Positions 31,507-43,914 of a stretch of DNA of 64,000 nucleotides are shown piece after piece. The position numbers were made by a program, and so were the translations under genes. The notes beneath the pieces were generated by a model. The model did not search any database, was not told where the DNA came from, and saw only the letters and a program-made list of their open reading frames with translations. Numbering within the stretch: the first letter of the stretch is position 1; each line of letters starts with the position of its first letter. Source of the stretch: Isoetes taiwanensis (taxonomy: Eukaryota > Streptophyta > Lycopodiopsida > Isoetales > Isoetaceae); contig JAJEKV010000032.1 in NCBI GenBank assembly GCA_021234155.1, forward strand, positions 2,388,783-2,452,782, written 5' to 3'.

Positions 31507-32683
31507 ATAACCCAAAAGCTGTCGAGATGTGCTTTTGATAGAATTGCCAGTGAGGAATTCTGAGGCAATGAGGTCCACCAAAGCCATATACAAAAGTATT
31601 CCCCCAGATATGGAGTCAAAAACACCTTCTACAATGAGTGCTGTCGGACCATTCTGATTATAGACACTTGAGATTCCAATTCCAATTGCTATTCCTATAG
31701 GAGTGGTGAAGGAGAAAAACATTCCCATTATGGTGGCTGCCAAATGACCAAACCCACCCTATAGAAACAACTAAAAAGTCTATTAGAGACAACAAGAACG
31801 AATGTAAGATGAATGGAATTGAATTAAGATAACCAATACTTACAATGGAAATGCATCCTCCCAATGCCAACCCTTCAAAAAACTGATGGAAAGAGAGAGC
31901 AGCGACAAGAGGCCGTATAGTACAAGGGCTTTGAGAAGCACCAAGTGATATTCCTATGATGATGGAATGGGTGAGGATGCCGAGCTCCAAGACCTGCATG
32001 ATCACTAGAGCAATTAGAATTTGAGACTTAAATGCGTCATAACTTCTCAGATAATAGCAATATTCATACTCATACTGATGAAATTACTTGTTAATGTTAC
32101 TCACCTCAGCATTGACTTTGCTTCTTAGTGCAAGATCTAAGGCATCACCATGGTTACCATGGTCATGACCAGGGTGATGACCGTGGTCATGAACATGGTC
32201 ATCATGATGACCATGGGTATGAACATGGTGATCATGATTATGACTATGGTGATGAGCATGAACAACCTCCTCCTCCTGGGTACCGGGTTCGAGATCTTCT
32301 TTTGGCAATACTGCAAGTGCGCGAGATTGTCGATGGTAATAGGAGGTGGCAGAAGAATCAATGGCCAAAGTGGCAAGGGCACCTAGCATTGCTATGAAGC
32401 CTGAAAAGGGAAACTGGCTCCATGGATGTGCAGGAAGGCAAGAGCTTGTGAGAGAGTCGTATGCGTCTGGCAGTATGTGAACAAATCCGGTGGCTAATAT
32501 CACCCCTGCTGCAAAGCACTTCCCTATAAAAAATAAGACGCTTCTGCTGAATTTTTTCGCCACAATTGGTATCACAACCCCTAGCGTCGACGCTGCCAAA
32601 ATTGCACAGATCGCTCCTGCCTTCAGATGCAGAGCTGCTTCCTTGTTTCTGCAACTCAAACCTTGAATGCAGCTGTCTGCCAT
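31453..32683 (-). CDS. ZIP-family (ZRT/IRT-like) zinc/iron transporter, three exons
   Basis: Exons: 32683-32105 (193 codons), 31993-31844 (50 codons) and 31758-31453 (101 codons and TAG). The introns of 111 and 85 bp have GT-AG ends and phase 0, giving 344 residues, the usual ZIP length. The start is in good context (AAAATGGC). The product is an eight-span membrane protein importing Zn2+, Fe2+ or similar into the cytosol. Seen: TM1 about residues 20-42; TM2 with [10 protein letters not shown]3 about 94-110; a long His-rich loop at about 141-178 (over 20 His); TM4 with [13 protein letters not shown] (His202); TM5 with [13 protein letters not shown] (His229, Glu233), the metal-coordinating helices; TM6-8 in exon 3 ending ALLAIWA. 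All key residues are intact, so it is probably functional. Metal preference cannot be told from sequence. Confidence 0.93.
31759..31843 (-). other. ZIP intron 2 (85 bp)
   Basis: Donor GTAAGT after GGCISI, acceptor TTTCTATAG before GGFGHLAA. Phase 0. Confidence 0.9.
31994..32104 (-). other. ZIP intron 1 (111 bp)
   Basis: Donor GTGAGT after KVNAE, acceptor ATCATGCAG before [10 protein letters not shown]. Phase 0. Confidence 0.9.
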
Positions 32684-32785
32684 TTTGCCACTTCGAACGC
32701 CGTCCCCAAGTAAACTGTGTAAAAAGCAACGCTCCCTTTTTCAATCGGCAAATAGTATTCGAGATGCGCCGCCAATTACCTTTTC

Positions 32786-32793
32786 TATAAATA
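32786..32793 (-). promoter_or_regulatory. Possible TATA box of the ZIP gene
   Basis: The minus strand reads TATTTATA about 103 bp upstream of the ATG, a plausible spacing for a plant core promoter with a short leader. Not otherwise supported. Confidence 0.4.
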
Positions 32794-33301
32794 CCTAGGC
32801 CACAAAAAAGGCCCACAAAAAGGTTATTTTTTAAGCTATGCCCAAAAATACCGCGTAAGGAGCTATCTCACACTACAATTTATATCGCAAAACAATTATT
32901 ATGCTATAAGATTTTTAAAGAATTGTACTTATGGTGGTAATTGTATACATGTATTATACAATTCTTGAGGAAGAGAACAAAGATTGCACAAATCTAGGGG
33001 AGAAGAAAAAGTGACTTTCGTTGTGTTACGTCACCCCTTGTGTGAATATGCACCCATACAAAAGAGAGTCTTTGCGGGGTTTTTATTTTGGGTAGTAAAG
33101 GTCATGATGTATTATATGGTTTGTGTTATATAGTAACAAAATTTTGGGCCTTTGGGCCCATAGAAAAAAGATATAGCATTTATGAAACAACCATTGTCAT
33201 AGAACCTACTCCTTTTTGCTTTTATATAGATGAATTTAAATTGCTACTTCAAAACACACTAGCACAATATAATGTTAAAATCACATGAGAACAGAGATGA
33301 A

Positions 33302-33427
33302 CAAGCAATAGTATTAAAATAGCACATAAGGACACTAAGATGAAAGAGAAACTAGTAACGAGTGCAAGCAATAGTATTAAAATAGCACATAAGGACACTA
33401 AGATGAAATAGAAACTAGTAACGAGTG
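33302..33427. repeat. 63-bp tandem duplication
   Basis: CAAGCAATAGTATTAAAATA starts unit 1 (33302) and unit 2 (33365). The units differ at about one position, so the duplication is recent. Confidence 0.92.
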
Positions 33428-34125
33428 CCTAGCATTTTGCCGGGCATAAATGCAGTGCTATTGCAAGAATTGAACTTAATTTCTTGGTAAATTACGTTGC
33501 CTCTTGTTACATTTAAATAACTAGTTGCTTCTTCCTCTAGGTGTCCTATTGATTCCTATAACTTTTACTTTGAGGTATATGAATATGGGGGTGGATTATA
33601 GAATAATAAAATTAATTTTCTAATCTTACAAATGAGAATAGGTGCATTAACTTTAGGATAGTCCCACATTTTTGGACATATTTTATGTCGTGCTTTTTGT
33701 GTCGACAACATAGCCACGTAACAAAATGGGCCTTGTGAAAACCATAATAATATACAAATGTCAAGACATTCGTGTCTAATTTGGTCTATTTTGTTTTAAT
33801 ATCTATTCACATGTACTTTAAACATAGATACATACGACAATTTAATGTGTTTTAAGTGAACTCATGATTGTCCAATGTAGAAATTCACTTATATTGAATA
33901 AAGTACTTGGAATATAAGAAAGCTACATATACGAGACAAATTGTGGTAAGCCAAAGATATGTTAGGGGGATATGAGGCAAATTGTGGGAAGCCAAAGATT
34001 TAAAAAAAAAAATGCGAACAAAAGCTTTAGCTATGATATGTTATGTAGGTGATGGCGTATAAACACCAAAAGAGGTATTTAATTTGTTTGTTGGTTCTAT
34101 GTGGTAGAGATGATGAAGGGTTACA

Positions 34126-34345
34126 ATAAGATAAGATAAGATAAGAGACAGTGATGGACTTAGCAACAGTCATTTCTATAGAAATATTTTATTTATGCCT
34201 CCATGGAGTGTTGGGCTTAGGAACATTCATTTCTATAGAAATATTTTATTTATGCCTCTATGCGCTTGTTGGTTTTGTATCATGGGTTTTACATAGGAGG
34301 CTTAGAAACATTTTATTTATGCCTCTATGGGCTTATGTGGTACAA
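34126..34345 (+). repeat. (ATAAG)n microsatellite and imperfect repeats
   Basis: Four to five ATAAG units at about 34126-34145. They are followed by three imperfect copies of a block containing CTTAG.AACA...ATTTTATTTATGCCTC (starting near 34157, 34216 and 34297); the first two share CATTTCTATAGAAATATTTT. Confidence 0.75.
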
Positions 34346-35249
34346 AAGAATACTTTACATGTAGCATATGACATCATATGCGCCATTTAGCTCCATAGTG
34401 GTCTTCTAGCTAAATCTTTGAGATGTGGCAGATGTAGCATTATGCAGGCCTTGATTTGGACACGATGCACATGACGTGTGAAAGACATGTTCAATGTTTA
34501 GTTATGTTAGATCCGTAATCTTTTATTTGTTATGGGATGGTGGTAGATGTAGAATGTTGCATTTCATGGACCCTGCTATTATTTTAATAGATGGATGTTC
34601 TCTAGGCCTACAATATTTTATCTAATGTGCCTAATGTAATTCTTGTAGTTATATTTTTGGATGTTTTCAAGCTTTATAAATTGTTGCTTTTATTTTGAAA
34701 TGTGTCAATATATTGGTGTGTTAAAAATGTTGCTTTATTTTGAATCATGTGCAATACATTGGTGTTTTGCAAACAAACCGCGAGGGAAAAACACATAAAT
34801 AATGATTCTGAACTTTAGGACCATATTACCACATCCAAGCCATTCGCATGGAAAAGTTTGCATCTAAAACAACCAAGATCCAAAATAATCTTATAAACGG
34901 TCAATTCTCTAATTGCCCTCTTCGACATAGTGGGAGAATGCTGCTTTGGATGATCTATTGACAAGGCTGAATCCCAACAGGTACAAAGATAACTTGAGTA
35001 GTAATTGAAAAGAGTACGAGAGCAAAATAGAAAATTGGTGTAATAAAATGCTTATATGAATGATTTTATGTCATCACATCTATGCACAAGTATGTTAGCA
35101 TGTTTGCTCATAGAAATAGAATATGAATATGAACTGTCAATCCATTTGTGACATGATTCTTTACCAACAATGAAACTTTGAATGATTCCTTACCAACAAT
35201 GGAACAACGATGATCATTAGGGGAGTCTACATGAACTTTTAAAAGAGAA

Positions 35250-36465
35250 GTGAAGGAAGGAAGGAAGGAAGGAAGTATATTTTAACGTCCGCGGAGGCCA
35301 AACTTGACCTATGAGACGGTACATGCAGCACACAAAGCAGATAAAACCACACCAAAAAGACAAATGCTATTATACAATGTGTCCCTACTACTGGGATGAA
35401 AAAACCCCCACATGGGAGGAAAAACCCTGGTAGTAGGCTCTCAGATCCCTTGTCCTGTAAGGGATTCTCTGACGGTAGAGACTTGCAAAATGTAGAATGC
35501 GAGACGTGCAACCATTGGCAATGCCAGCAATTGATGCAGGGGTGCCGCATAGCATCTAAGATCAGCATGTGTTGCTCGGATATGCATATATGCCGGACAC
35601 TCTTGCAGAGCATGGTGCTCATCATCTACTGTCCGCATGTGGCAACACTGGCATATTTTCTCATGCCGAGGGATTCTCTGCCCTCCATCACGTAGTCCAA
35701 CGACTGTTTCAACCTCGAGATGATGGGACCCCGTCCTCACCGGAGGCAATAGCTCTCCATTTCTTCATAGATATATCGCTTTCAAATACCGGGTGTGGGC
35801 CATGTTCCGGTGTTGGATTAACTTGCGTGTGGTAGTGCTCGTTTTAGGATTTGCACGCAGTGGGTCGCATCCCACGAGTGGTGGCAAAGCGCTCATTGTG
35901 TGTGCAACTTTGTCCACGGGCATCAGGCATAGCCACAATCTGCTGGTAGTCTATAGACCACGTTGCGCGAACCACCTCTGGCGGTGCTTTTGCCATACCC
36001 TCTTCAGTCGTTGTGGCTCTTGTGCCAATAACAAAGCCCTCGGGGGAAGACGTTGTGCATCCATGTTGGTGACCTTGTGGAAATATGCAAGATGTCTCAA
36101 GATAGCGGAATGTTGCGGGGGGCGAACCCGGTCTCATATAGCAAAATCTGATAAGGCATCGTGTCCTTGATACCTAGGCTGTATGTTAAGAAGGCCTTTT
36201 GCACCCTCTCTAGCTTATCCCAGGTGTTCTTACTAATTGCTGGACCCCAGACCTCTACCCCATACAACAATCTTTGGTTCAATCGAGTGCTCGAACAGTG
36301 TGTGCTCGTGCCAAGTCACATAGGTCTATTCTCAGTAGCAGCTATTACGCATAGCATCTGGGGCTTTCCATCCCCTACCCCCGTCTTTCCACACGGTCAT
36401 CCCATAACATGCTAGCGCAAAAGTCGATTTCCAGATACCTGAAGGTCCTTACAACATCCACCTTC
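35250..36465 (-). mobile_element. Diverged, 5'-truncated LINE copy with (CTTC)n tail
   Basis: The minus strand shows FRYLEIDF and WKAPDAM-like remnants (36465-36290), LLYGVEVWGPAISKNTWDKL (about 36270) and PYQILLYETGFAP. The middle is badly frameshifted. The C-terminal block then reads SHHLEVETVV and ICQCCHMRTVDDEHHALQEC (about 35600-35660), ending TGQGI at 35441. The 3' UTR has the family hairpin (35384-35437) and the terminal block GGCCTCCGCGGACGTTAAAA, then a CTTC-type tail (about 35254-35275) instead of TTCTA. It is a different subfamily from LINE A and its relatives. Confidence 0.85.
35254..35275 (-). repeat. (CTTC)n LINE tail
   Basis: GAAGGAAGGAAGGAAGGAAG on the plus strand follows the LINE 3' end. 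Confidence 0.8.
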
Positions 36466-36469
36466 TGAA

Positions 36470-37199
36470 ACCATCAAGTCACATGAGCATGTGCCTCTCT
36501 TTCCCATTGTTATTTTGAATTTTGCTGTATAAGGATATAACAACTACCTCGATCTACACAATTCAAGTTTTGTTTAGAACTGAAAACGAAACTCTCGTAT
36601 TAAAACCACCCATGGTCTTCACTTGTATTTGATATATATGAGCTTGCACTGTTTCAACAGTGTATTGTCCCAGCCATTAACATCTTTTATCATTGGCGAT
36701 GGACCTTTGAGTTGTGAACTGGCCTGCCTCAATGCATTAGCTGTGAAAAAAACTTTTTATAGACTGGTCTGAATCAGTGCATTAACTATGAAAAGAACTT
36801 ACTTTCCTAGACTGGAAAACACTAGAGTTGCACAACAACAATCTCTAATGCAATTGATTGAGCTATCCTCAATTGAACTTGCAATTGAGAAATTATGAAT
36901 CATCGGGCAAGTAGATAGGTTCTAAAATATGGCTAGTAGCTCATTCTGCTGTGAACACTAGAAGCACTTAATATATAGCAGTTTATATAAACTACAATAT
37001 TGCCAAGTCATAGTCTTAGCAAATTTTACCAAATCAAAGTCTCAAAGTCTTAACAAATCAAAGTCTCACATGAACTAGAAGTCAGCAAATCTTATAGCAG
37101 ATGTATTTTTGGATTCAAGAAATATTTGGAAACAAGCATGGACAAAGTCCAGCAATAAACCAGCTGCAGGAATTGAACCTGCAAAACCAGCTGCCGTTC
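36470..37199. other. AT-rich spacer
   Basis: No gene recognised. Short AATCAAAGTCT(C/T)A-type direct repeats occur at about 37030-37075. A T-arm-like hairpin at about 37168-37187 is discussed under rejected items. Confidence 0.4.
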
Positions 37200-38520
37200 T
37201 TATGTTTTATATCCCATTAAAGTACAAAAGTGTTTGATACACAATGTAGATGGATATCTACATTTCTTGCATTTTACAGAACACTCCATTCTATAACCAA
37301 TCTTTCTATCATTCAAAATGAAATAGAAGCCACCATTCATTGCACATGTATTCAAGAACTCGCTACGTTCATGTAAAGTCCATTCTTCTTCAACATGCAA
37401 CATCTTGTTTGGGCTGTTATTAAAAGCAATGACTGAATCCATAAGGGGCGAATTATCTCGATGATCTTCTACTGATCTCCAAGCCCAGTGGCATTTCTCC
37501 CATACATGCCTTCTCCTCTCAATAAGGAAATTGATGTATAGCTTTTGGTTACACAACTTGTATCTGCTTAACATCATAGAAATTAGATTGTATTAAATAT
37601 AATGAGAATCATAGAAATCAGATATATGCAAATGTAAATGTTCATGCTAAAACTTACTAGTCCTTACCTAAATACAAATGTGTCATTGGCAAAAGTGCAC
37701 CTTGTGATTTGCTGCCTGGTTTCATGATTCTCCATTGGCCAGAAAATACACTCTTCAAACTTTTAGAACATACATCTTGGATTGTATAAATCTGTGGTGC
37801 AATCATAATTGAAGTTTTCAAATTGAAAGAAATAAGAGAAAACATGGATAGGAAGAAACACTTTAAATGAGCATCTCACTCCTCCTTTTTCTCTAAGATC
37901 CTTAAACCCCTCTCTGCCCAAATGATCTCGGTATGGTGTCAATAATGTGTAGTCAAGAAAGTCGTGCCCATAATTTTCAGATCTGGGAAATCAACCTCTA
38001 CTAGCTTTCCAACTCCTTTAACTTATATAGTATAATGATATGTATGAAACCATATACCTCTTTCTTTCAAGCTCCTCATGGTCGAACCTTTGAACAATAG
38101 ATGACCGATTCTAGAATGGTACACTTCAAGTGCATTGGTTATCCTCCTAGCTGAAACAACATCAGTAAAATCTGAGGAGCAAAGAGAATTGAGTTCAAGT
38201 GAAGGAAAGGACTACTTCATTGAAATAGGTCCCTTTGCCATGTTGTGTGAGTCATATATATGTTCCACAACCAGATCCATTATAATCTTACCTCCAAGTC
38301 AAAACACAAATTCTTTTATTTTTCCCTTTCAATGGGCTGAACAATCTGACTGTCTAGATCATTCCACACCATGGTAACCACCTGCATCTGGCCTCATTAT
38401 CACCCAGGAACCAGTACTGACATGGAGCTTTTTCCATTCATCTTCGTCATTTTTATTATTGCATAAGAAAATAGTTGCTGCTCCCCATCTTGGCATTTGA
38501 AATGGCAAAACAAACCCTGA
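37200..38520 (-). CDS. Unrecognised spliced gene, 3' part (tentative)
   Basis: Minus-strand segments with coding character and plausible splice signals. About 38520-38385 reads FQMPRWGAATIFLCNNKNDE and SWVIMRPDAGGYHG. About 38140-38065 reads ALEVYHSRIGHLLFKGSTM, with GGTATATG at its end. About 37993-37850 follows a TTTCCCAG acceptor and reads YGHDFLDYTLLTPYRDHLGR and DLREKGGVRCSFKVFLP. A segment to 37673 ends in GTAAGG. The last exon, about 37562-37200, reads YKLCNQKLYINFLIERRRHV and ends CTLMGYKT. The YGHDFLxY...Y...LGR pattern vaguely recalls plant sacsin/NOV-type ATPase proteins, but that is too weak to name it. In-frame stops between some segments mean that the exon borders are uncertain; it may be a pseudogene. 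Confidence 0.4.
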
Positions 38521-40305
38521 ATTAAAACCCTGAATCAGAAAGAAATCGATTACTAAAACTAGATTGGGAAGTTACCTTGCCTGCTTGATCAAGTTGAGGA
38601 TAGGAATTGAGGCTGTGCTTGATCAAGAACCCTAAACCAACCATACTGCATGCTGATATGAAACTCCAGATTGGGAAGTGTGTATTTTTTAATGTATTAA
38701 CTATTATATGCATGCATTGTAGATATTTCCCACCTTAACAAAATTCCCAAATATCTAACATATGTTGAGGAGATCTTTCGCACTGCTTTTTGGGGCATTC
38801 CCTTAGATATGTAGACATGCCATTTGAATGAAGAGCAAGCCCCTTATTGGTGGGTAGCAAAATATGATGTGGAATTTCAAGATTTATTAAAAGGACGCCA
38901 AGAGACCCCATATTTTCTCAAATGAGCAGCAAGCCGGTCACGAGCAACAATAGATTGGGAATCTAAAGGGATCTGGAGATAAATCTAGGCAAATGTTGAG
39001 GGCACTACAACTAAAACTCCAGGCTCGTGCTCCTGTGGCATCTTTGTGTGCTTACACAGTTAGATGAGACATGTAAATTTTGTACTTTTTCTCTGATTAA
39101 TAAACTTTTTGGCTTTCGTCCTTCAAAAAAAAAAAAACTTGCAGGTCTGGCAGAAAAGATACAATATTTAGTGCCCACATTGTTGAAAAAGCAAATGGCC
39201 ACAAAATCATAATGTGTTGCTAGCATGCAAAATGCATGTGCAATAGCTTGTTGATCACCTTCAACTAATATAAATTGAAAGGCAACATGATAATTTAGAC
39301 ATCACCAACTGACTATGCTGTCACAATTAGAATAGACCCATGTTTTAGGACAAGGAATGCTTTGAGCAAAGATTAGGGAGACTATATCACAAGTTTAAAG
39401 GGAAGCTATGGAGATGACTGTCAGGATCTAATGAGCTATTTAAATAACCACCATAGAAAGTCGCAGCATCAGCTTCAGACCCTACAAGATAGGATCACTA
39501 CTCTGGAACACTCTGGAAATGGAAAATTTTGTTAAGGACACATGGGCGAACCCTCGACTTCAAAGGTTGGAAGAAAGCCCCTCCAATTGGGACTGTGCAA
39601 GAGTTGCGCAAGACAATTGCTTTGCACCGTAATGGGCATCAACCTCCTCATTTAGTAGCTGCACCATTGCATGTGGGCATTGAAGAAGCATAGAATGAAG
39701 CAATAAGAGCTAACCAGACATTAAAGGCTAATGTGGACAAGGCAGCTACTGCCCATGTTTCGTTGCTTGAAACACCTCAACCAGGCAGACGAACCCCTTA
39801 GGGATGCCCAGCAATAACTACTGCTACATTCACCCGTTGCGCAAAGGATATCGCGTATCTACTCAAGTAGCAACAAGAATAGAGGCACAAGAGACAAAAT
39901 GTCATGGTTCAAAGCCTCCTCGAGGAGGCAAGAGAGAACCTCAGCAAGAAGATCCAGACAATGGTCCTCTTTAAGATGAGTTTTCATGCTTCTATGTATA
40001 TTATCAGGGCATCGCCTCTTGAAATTCAGCACTACAACTAGCCACATATTGTACTAGTAGATGCATGTATAAGAGATGTCATACTCTGGCAAGGAGCGAA
40101 ATTGAAAGAAACCTCTTTGTATGTTGACTATGATCTCATCCCTACTATTGCTCCTGTAACCCCTTAAGATGAGGGCTATATCTATTGTTACTCCTACAAC
40201 CCCAAGGTGTTGCTACCATCACTGTTGATGTTGCTACAACCCCTCAGAATGCTACTATAAAGAAATTGCACATGGTCTTACATATGGTTTCTAAAACTCC
40301 ATAGT
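38521..40305. other. Intergenic, nothing recognised
   Basis: AT-rich with short A-tracts (39124-39138). No supported gene, RNA or element ends. Confidence 0.4.
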
Positions 40306-40307
40306 GA

Positions 40308-40540
40308 AGAAGAAGAAGAAGAGATTTTAACGTCACGCCACAAGGCAGCGTCCTATCGGACAGTGAGGAATATGAATTTCAAATTTCTTATGAAAACAAG
40401 GGAAAATACTAGTTGAAGAATAGTAGTTCTGGCAGGCTATTGCATTATTCAATATACAATAAGTGCACGGGCAAGCCGGGACATGGCAGAATAGCCTGTT
40501 ACTATAAGATGCATTGACACATTCAACTTTTCTACACAAG
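40308..40540 (-). mobile_element. Possible LINE 3' end with (CTT)n tail
   Basis: The minus strand ends GCGTGACGTTAAAATCTCTTCTTCTTC. The GACGTTAAAAT block is the same as at the 3' end of the LINE copy at 35250, followed by a different simple-repeat tail. Upstream coding similarity is not evident, so this is a short or very old fragment. Confidence 0.4.
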
Positions 40541-41852
40541 GTAGACAGACAACATTATTACATGTGGATATGGAAGCTGAACCAATGTGGAAAACCTCTA
40601 CTTTTTGTGACCGCATGATGTTGCTTCCAGCATATAGGCTCAAAATTCTACCACGTGCACTGAGATGTGGATAGGTTGGATCTAGATGCCAATCTATGTG
40701 ATGATATCCAACAATACCATTGGGAATTTGCGTAGGAGATATCACACTATCTTCCACATGCCTCAGCTGCACCCTAGATTATGATCGAGCAGAGTTTTAT
40801 GCCCAGCTGCTAAGAAAAGAATTAGGTCCTTTTCACATGACAATCTCATTTTATGTCTGTCTTCTTCTTTAAGACTCCATGTCTTACTAAAACTTAACAA
40901 AAATAGTTTTATACTATTATAAAAATATGACATGTCCCATATAATATAAGATGTGTCTCATTCTAAGGTTTTTTCACATATCTTTTTCTAAAAGAGCAAA
41001 TTTTTAGAACAGAATAGAACAGAATAGATGGATGGAACTACTGCATCGACCCAAAACCAAAGTTGCACTCAAATTCGAAGCATAGCCCCAAATTTGTTCC
41101 AAATCCAAAGCTATAGATCTAAGTTGTTCCCATCCAAATTTCTTATCGGTTGCATGAACCCAAAGAAATTTGCATATCCAAAATTGAATTTGTGGACCTA
41201 CAGTTGAAGCTTATTTGCATTTACAGACCAATTCTTTGATCAAGTTACACCCCAATTCAAGAATCCAATTTGTAGAATTGAATCTAATATGCATTTGCAG
41301 CAAACCCAATTCCTAAACCCAATCTAAATTTGTCCTAATCTTTTTGTAAACCAATTCTTGTAAAGCACAACTAATTTGTAGAATCAAGTCAAGATGAAGC
41401 TCCAAAATGACTTGAAGAAGCTCCGAAGCTAACCTTCTTGATGCAAAATTATTAGTCTATGGTCGATACTTTGAAGAAGGGAACATTTACTTTAAGACAA
41501 TACGAAGAATCCGGTGGCTCACAAATGGTGTCTCAAATTGTTATTATTTGCTGACATGAACCAATAGAATGCCTCAAAATATAAGACCCAAATGTCGTGT
41601 AAAAAACCATTTAATTGGAATTCTGCATCTTCTCACATTAAGCCAATAGACTGCAAGTTGGTTACCATCCTTCTGGTGCCATAAGGTGATGTTTTGAGAG
41701 AGGACGCATAAGAAGACCATCGCATTCGGCAAACTTTCCTCAAAACAAGTGGTTTGATAGGGACTTGGGCACTGGCTCAGGCTAATAATAGGTCGCATTT
41801 TTAGGTTGCAGGCAATCAAACAATATAAAGCTTTTCTCAGGGACAAGAAGAC
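40541..41852. other. Intergenic, left flank of the gypsy element
   Basis: No gene recognised. A minus-strand open stretch (41850-41574, ending LGLIF) has no known relatives. AGAACAGAATAG repeats at about 41006-41029 may be another LINE-tail relic. Confidence 0.35.
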
Positions 41853-41857
41853 AAGAT
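41853..41857 (+). repeat. Target-site duplication AAGAT (left)
   Basis: AAGAT is repeated at 54960-54964, directly outside the two LTRs of the gypsy element. Confidence 0.85.
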
Positions 41858-43504
41858 TGTGACGCTCCCTGCTAAACATACGGCACCCGACCGTATACTC
41901 GGCAGGAAATCCCCCATCCGGTCCTGCAACCGCACGGGCCCTCCGTCTATCCCGCACTCTGAGATGACCGTAGTGCGGGAAGGGGACACGAAGGTGTCTT
42001 GCGTGCCCTTCCCCTATGGGCTCCTATCACAGCGGAAGCATAAACACGTCAGAACTAGCAATACCATACAACATACTACCTCGAAGGGTAGCCCAATCGC
42101 ATATCCATAGATGCAAAGAACATAATCATATGCCATAAAACATGGGACTCCTACCCGTGGCTCCGACACCTGAGGGAATCGACTGACTAGATAGGCCTCA
42201 AGATAGAGCAGACCGAGTCATAACAATGGCGGGGCTGGCATAAGACAATGGCTAGGGTTGACCACTCCATCCGCCCCTCCTGTGCATACTTTGCAGATGG
42301 GCTAGACCAAGCTGTGGCATGACTCTAACCTTCCGGATACGCAATCCCATGGCATCACCCATCGGGACTACTCCAGGTTGCATCTCCCTGGTCCGACGAG
42401 GTAGGAAGGGTTGCATCTCCCCTTCCCAGGGTCTAGAGGCTCCACGGGCGGCTAGAGAATCCTGGCGACACACGATTCGTACCCGACTGAACCCTCCGAA
42501 ACAAGAGCCAAGCTGACACTTGCAACTCTTGAGAGGCAGGGCGACACCGTTGCCCCAGGAGGTGTCGGACCCATGCTCGGCCCACACGAAGTGACCGACC
42601 ATAAGCCTAGCCCACTGTAGGATCCCCCGAAGCCCCCACTCGGTAGGGATCCACCCTCCATCTTGCCTCTAGCCCCGTTGTGTAGTGCTGAGTCACATCA
42701 TAGCTTCCATAGCCCGGTGGGTTCCTATGCACAGGCCGCAACTAATAGGAACTAAGGGATCTACACTAGGAGCATACTATATATGGCCCTAGGTCTCTAC
42801 CCCCCGTCCCAATACAAGAGGAGCAACATGATCAACCAATATCACATACATCACATCATGATCAATATCCATATCATATGAACATCTTAACCTAATCATA
42901 CACAGCTAACTAACAGTTAGGGTTCCTTGATTAGGGTTCGAGATGTTCAACAAAGGATCTAGGGTGGCTCTACTCTAGATACGAACTACTAACCCATCTG
43001 GAGTGCTAACTTCCAGATGAACAGACATGAACTCTACTCAACCTACCTCCTCCAGAAGCGCTTCCTCCCATCCCTGGCGTCTCCATGCTCCTTGACGTGG
43101 GTCAAAGGCTTGCTCCCTCTACGATCATACACACCTTCCAGGGGCTGCTGCTCCAGGCTAGACTATGACGAACGGTGCTCGAAACGGGGTTTCGGGCACG
43201 TGGATGAGAGATCAGGTGCTAGGTCAGGGAAAAGGGTCTAGGGTTAGGGTTAGAACCAATATAGGTGTGGGTCCACATGGGATGCCACGTGGCACCACTA
43301 GGATGAGGCCGTGTGGCGGTTGCTCCAATAGGATAAGGCCATGTGGAAATTGGCCTTATCCTAAGGTTATCTAAGTTAACAATTAACTTAGATGTGCAAC
43401 CCTTGCCACTTATCCAAGGCATACAAGGCTACCTAGGTAGACTTGTATGGTGACGGGTCCAGGAATATACGTATTTATGGCGTATATTCCCTTGGAACGT
43501 CACA
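41858..43504 (-). repeat. Gypsy 3' LTR
   Basis: 1,647 bp from TGTGACGCTCC to GGAACGTCACA, bordered inside by the polypurine tract. It aligns along its whole length with 53318-54959. Confidence 0.9.
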
Positions 43505-43518
43505 TTCTCCCCCCCTTA
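43505..43518 (-). other. Gypsy polypurine tract
   Basis: The minus strand reads TAAGGGGGGGAGAA immediately before the LTR start TGTGACG. Confidence 0.88.
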
Positions 43519-43914
43519 GGACAATGTTGTCCCCAGCATTGCGCTAAGGTGATGAGCCTATCTATCCTGCAAGACAACATAAGATCATACACTTAAGTTT
43601 AATTTAAACGATCAGCTTCCTATTAAAGTTAATTGTCAAAATTTAGGCTATATTTGTAGTTATACAAAATTATATAGCCTTAACAAGGTTACTTCTTACA
43701 ATAATCCAAAAAGTTATTAGGGTTCATAATCTAATTATGGTTCCCCCATCTTCTCGTAATGCGCCCCACCTCGAAGCTCCTTCTCACTTGCCTGCACATG
43801 GAGCACATTACGTTAGTTTAATTAATAAGTTTGTGGTTTTAGGGGACCACCCCCCTTACCAATACCTTACACTCGATCATGGCCCTTTCGGATTTGAGCT
43901 TAAGGACCATTTAA

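Larger units (their letters stand above)
32810..35244. other. AT-rich intergenic region
   Basis: No supported gene. It contains a 63-bp tandem duplication, an ATAAG microsatellite and imperfect repeats that are listed separately. Confidence 0.5.

Noticed and set aside
32128-32397. Plus-strand His/Met-rich reading frames opposite the ZIP gene
   Set aside because: They are antisense shadows of the His-rich loop of the ZIP transporter.
37160-37195. T-arm-like hairpin GCAGGTTCAATTCCTGC on the minus strand, suggesting a tRNA
   Set aside because: No D-arm, anticodon arm or acceptor partner can be found upstream; the stem is explained by a local direct repeat GCAGCTGGTTT.
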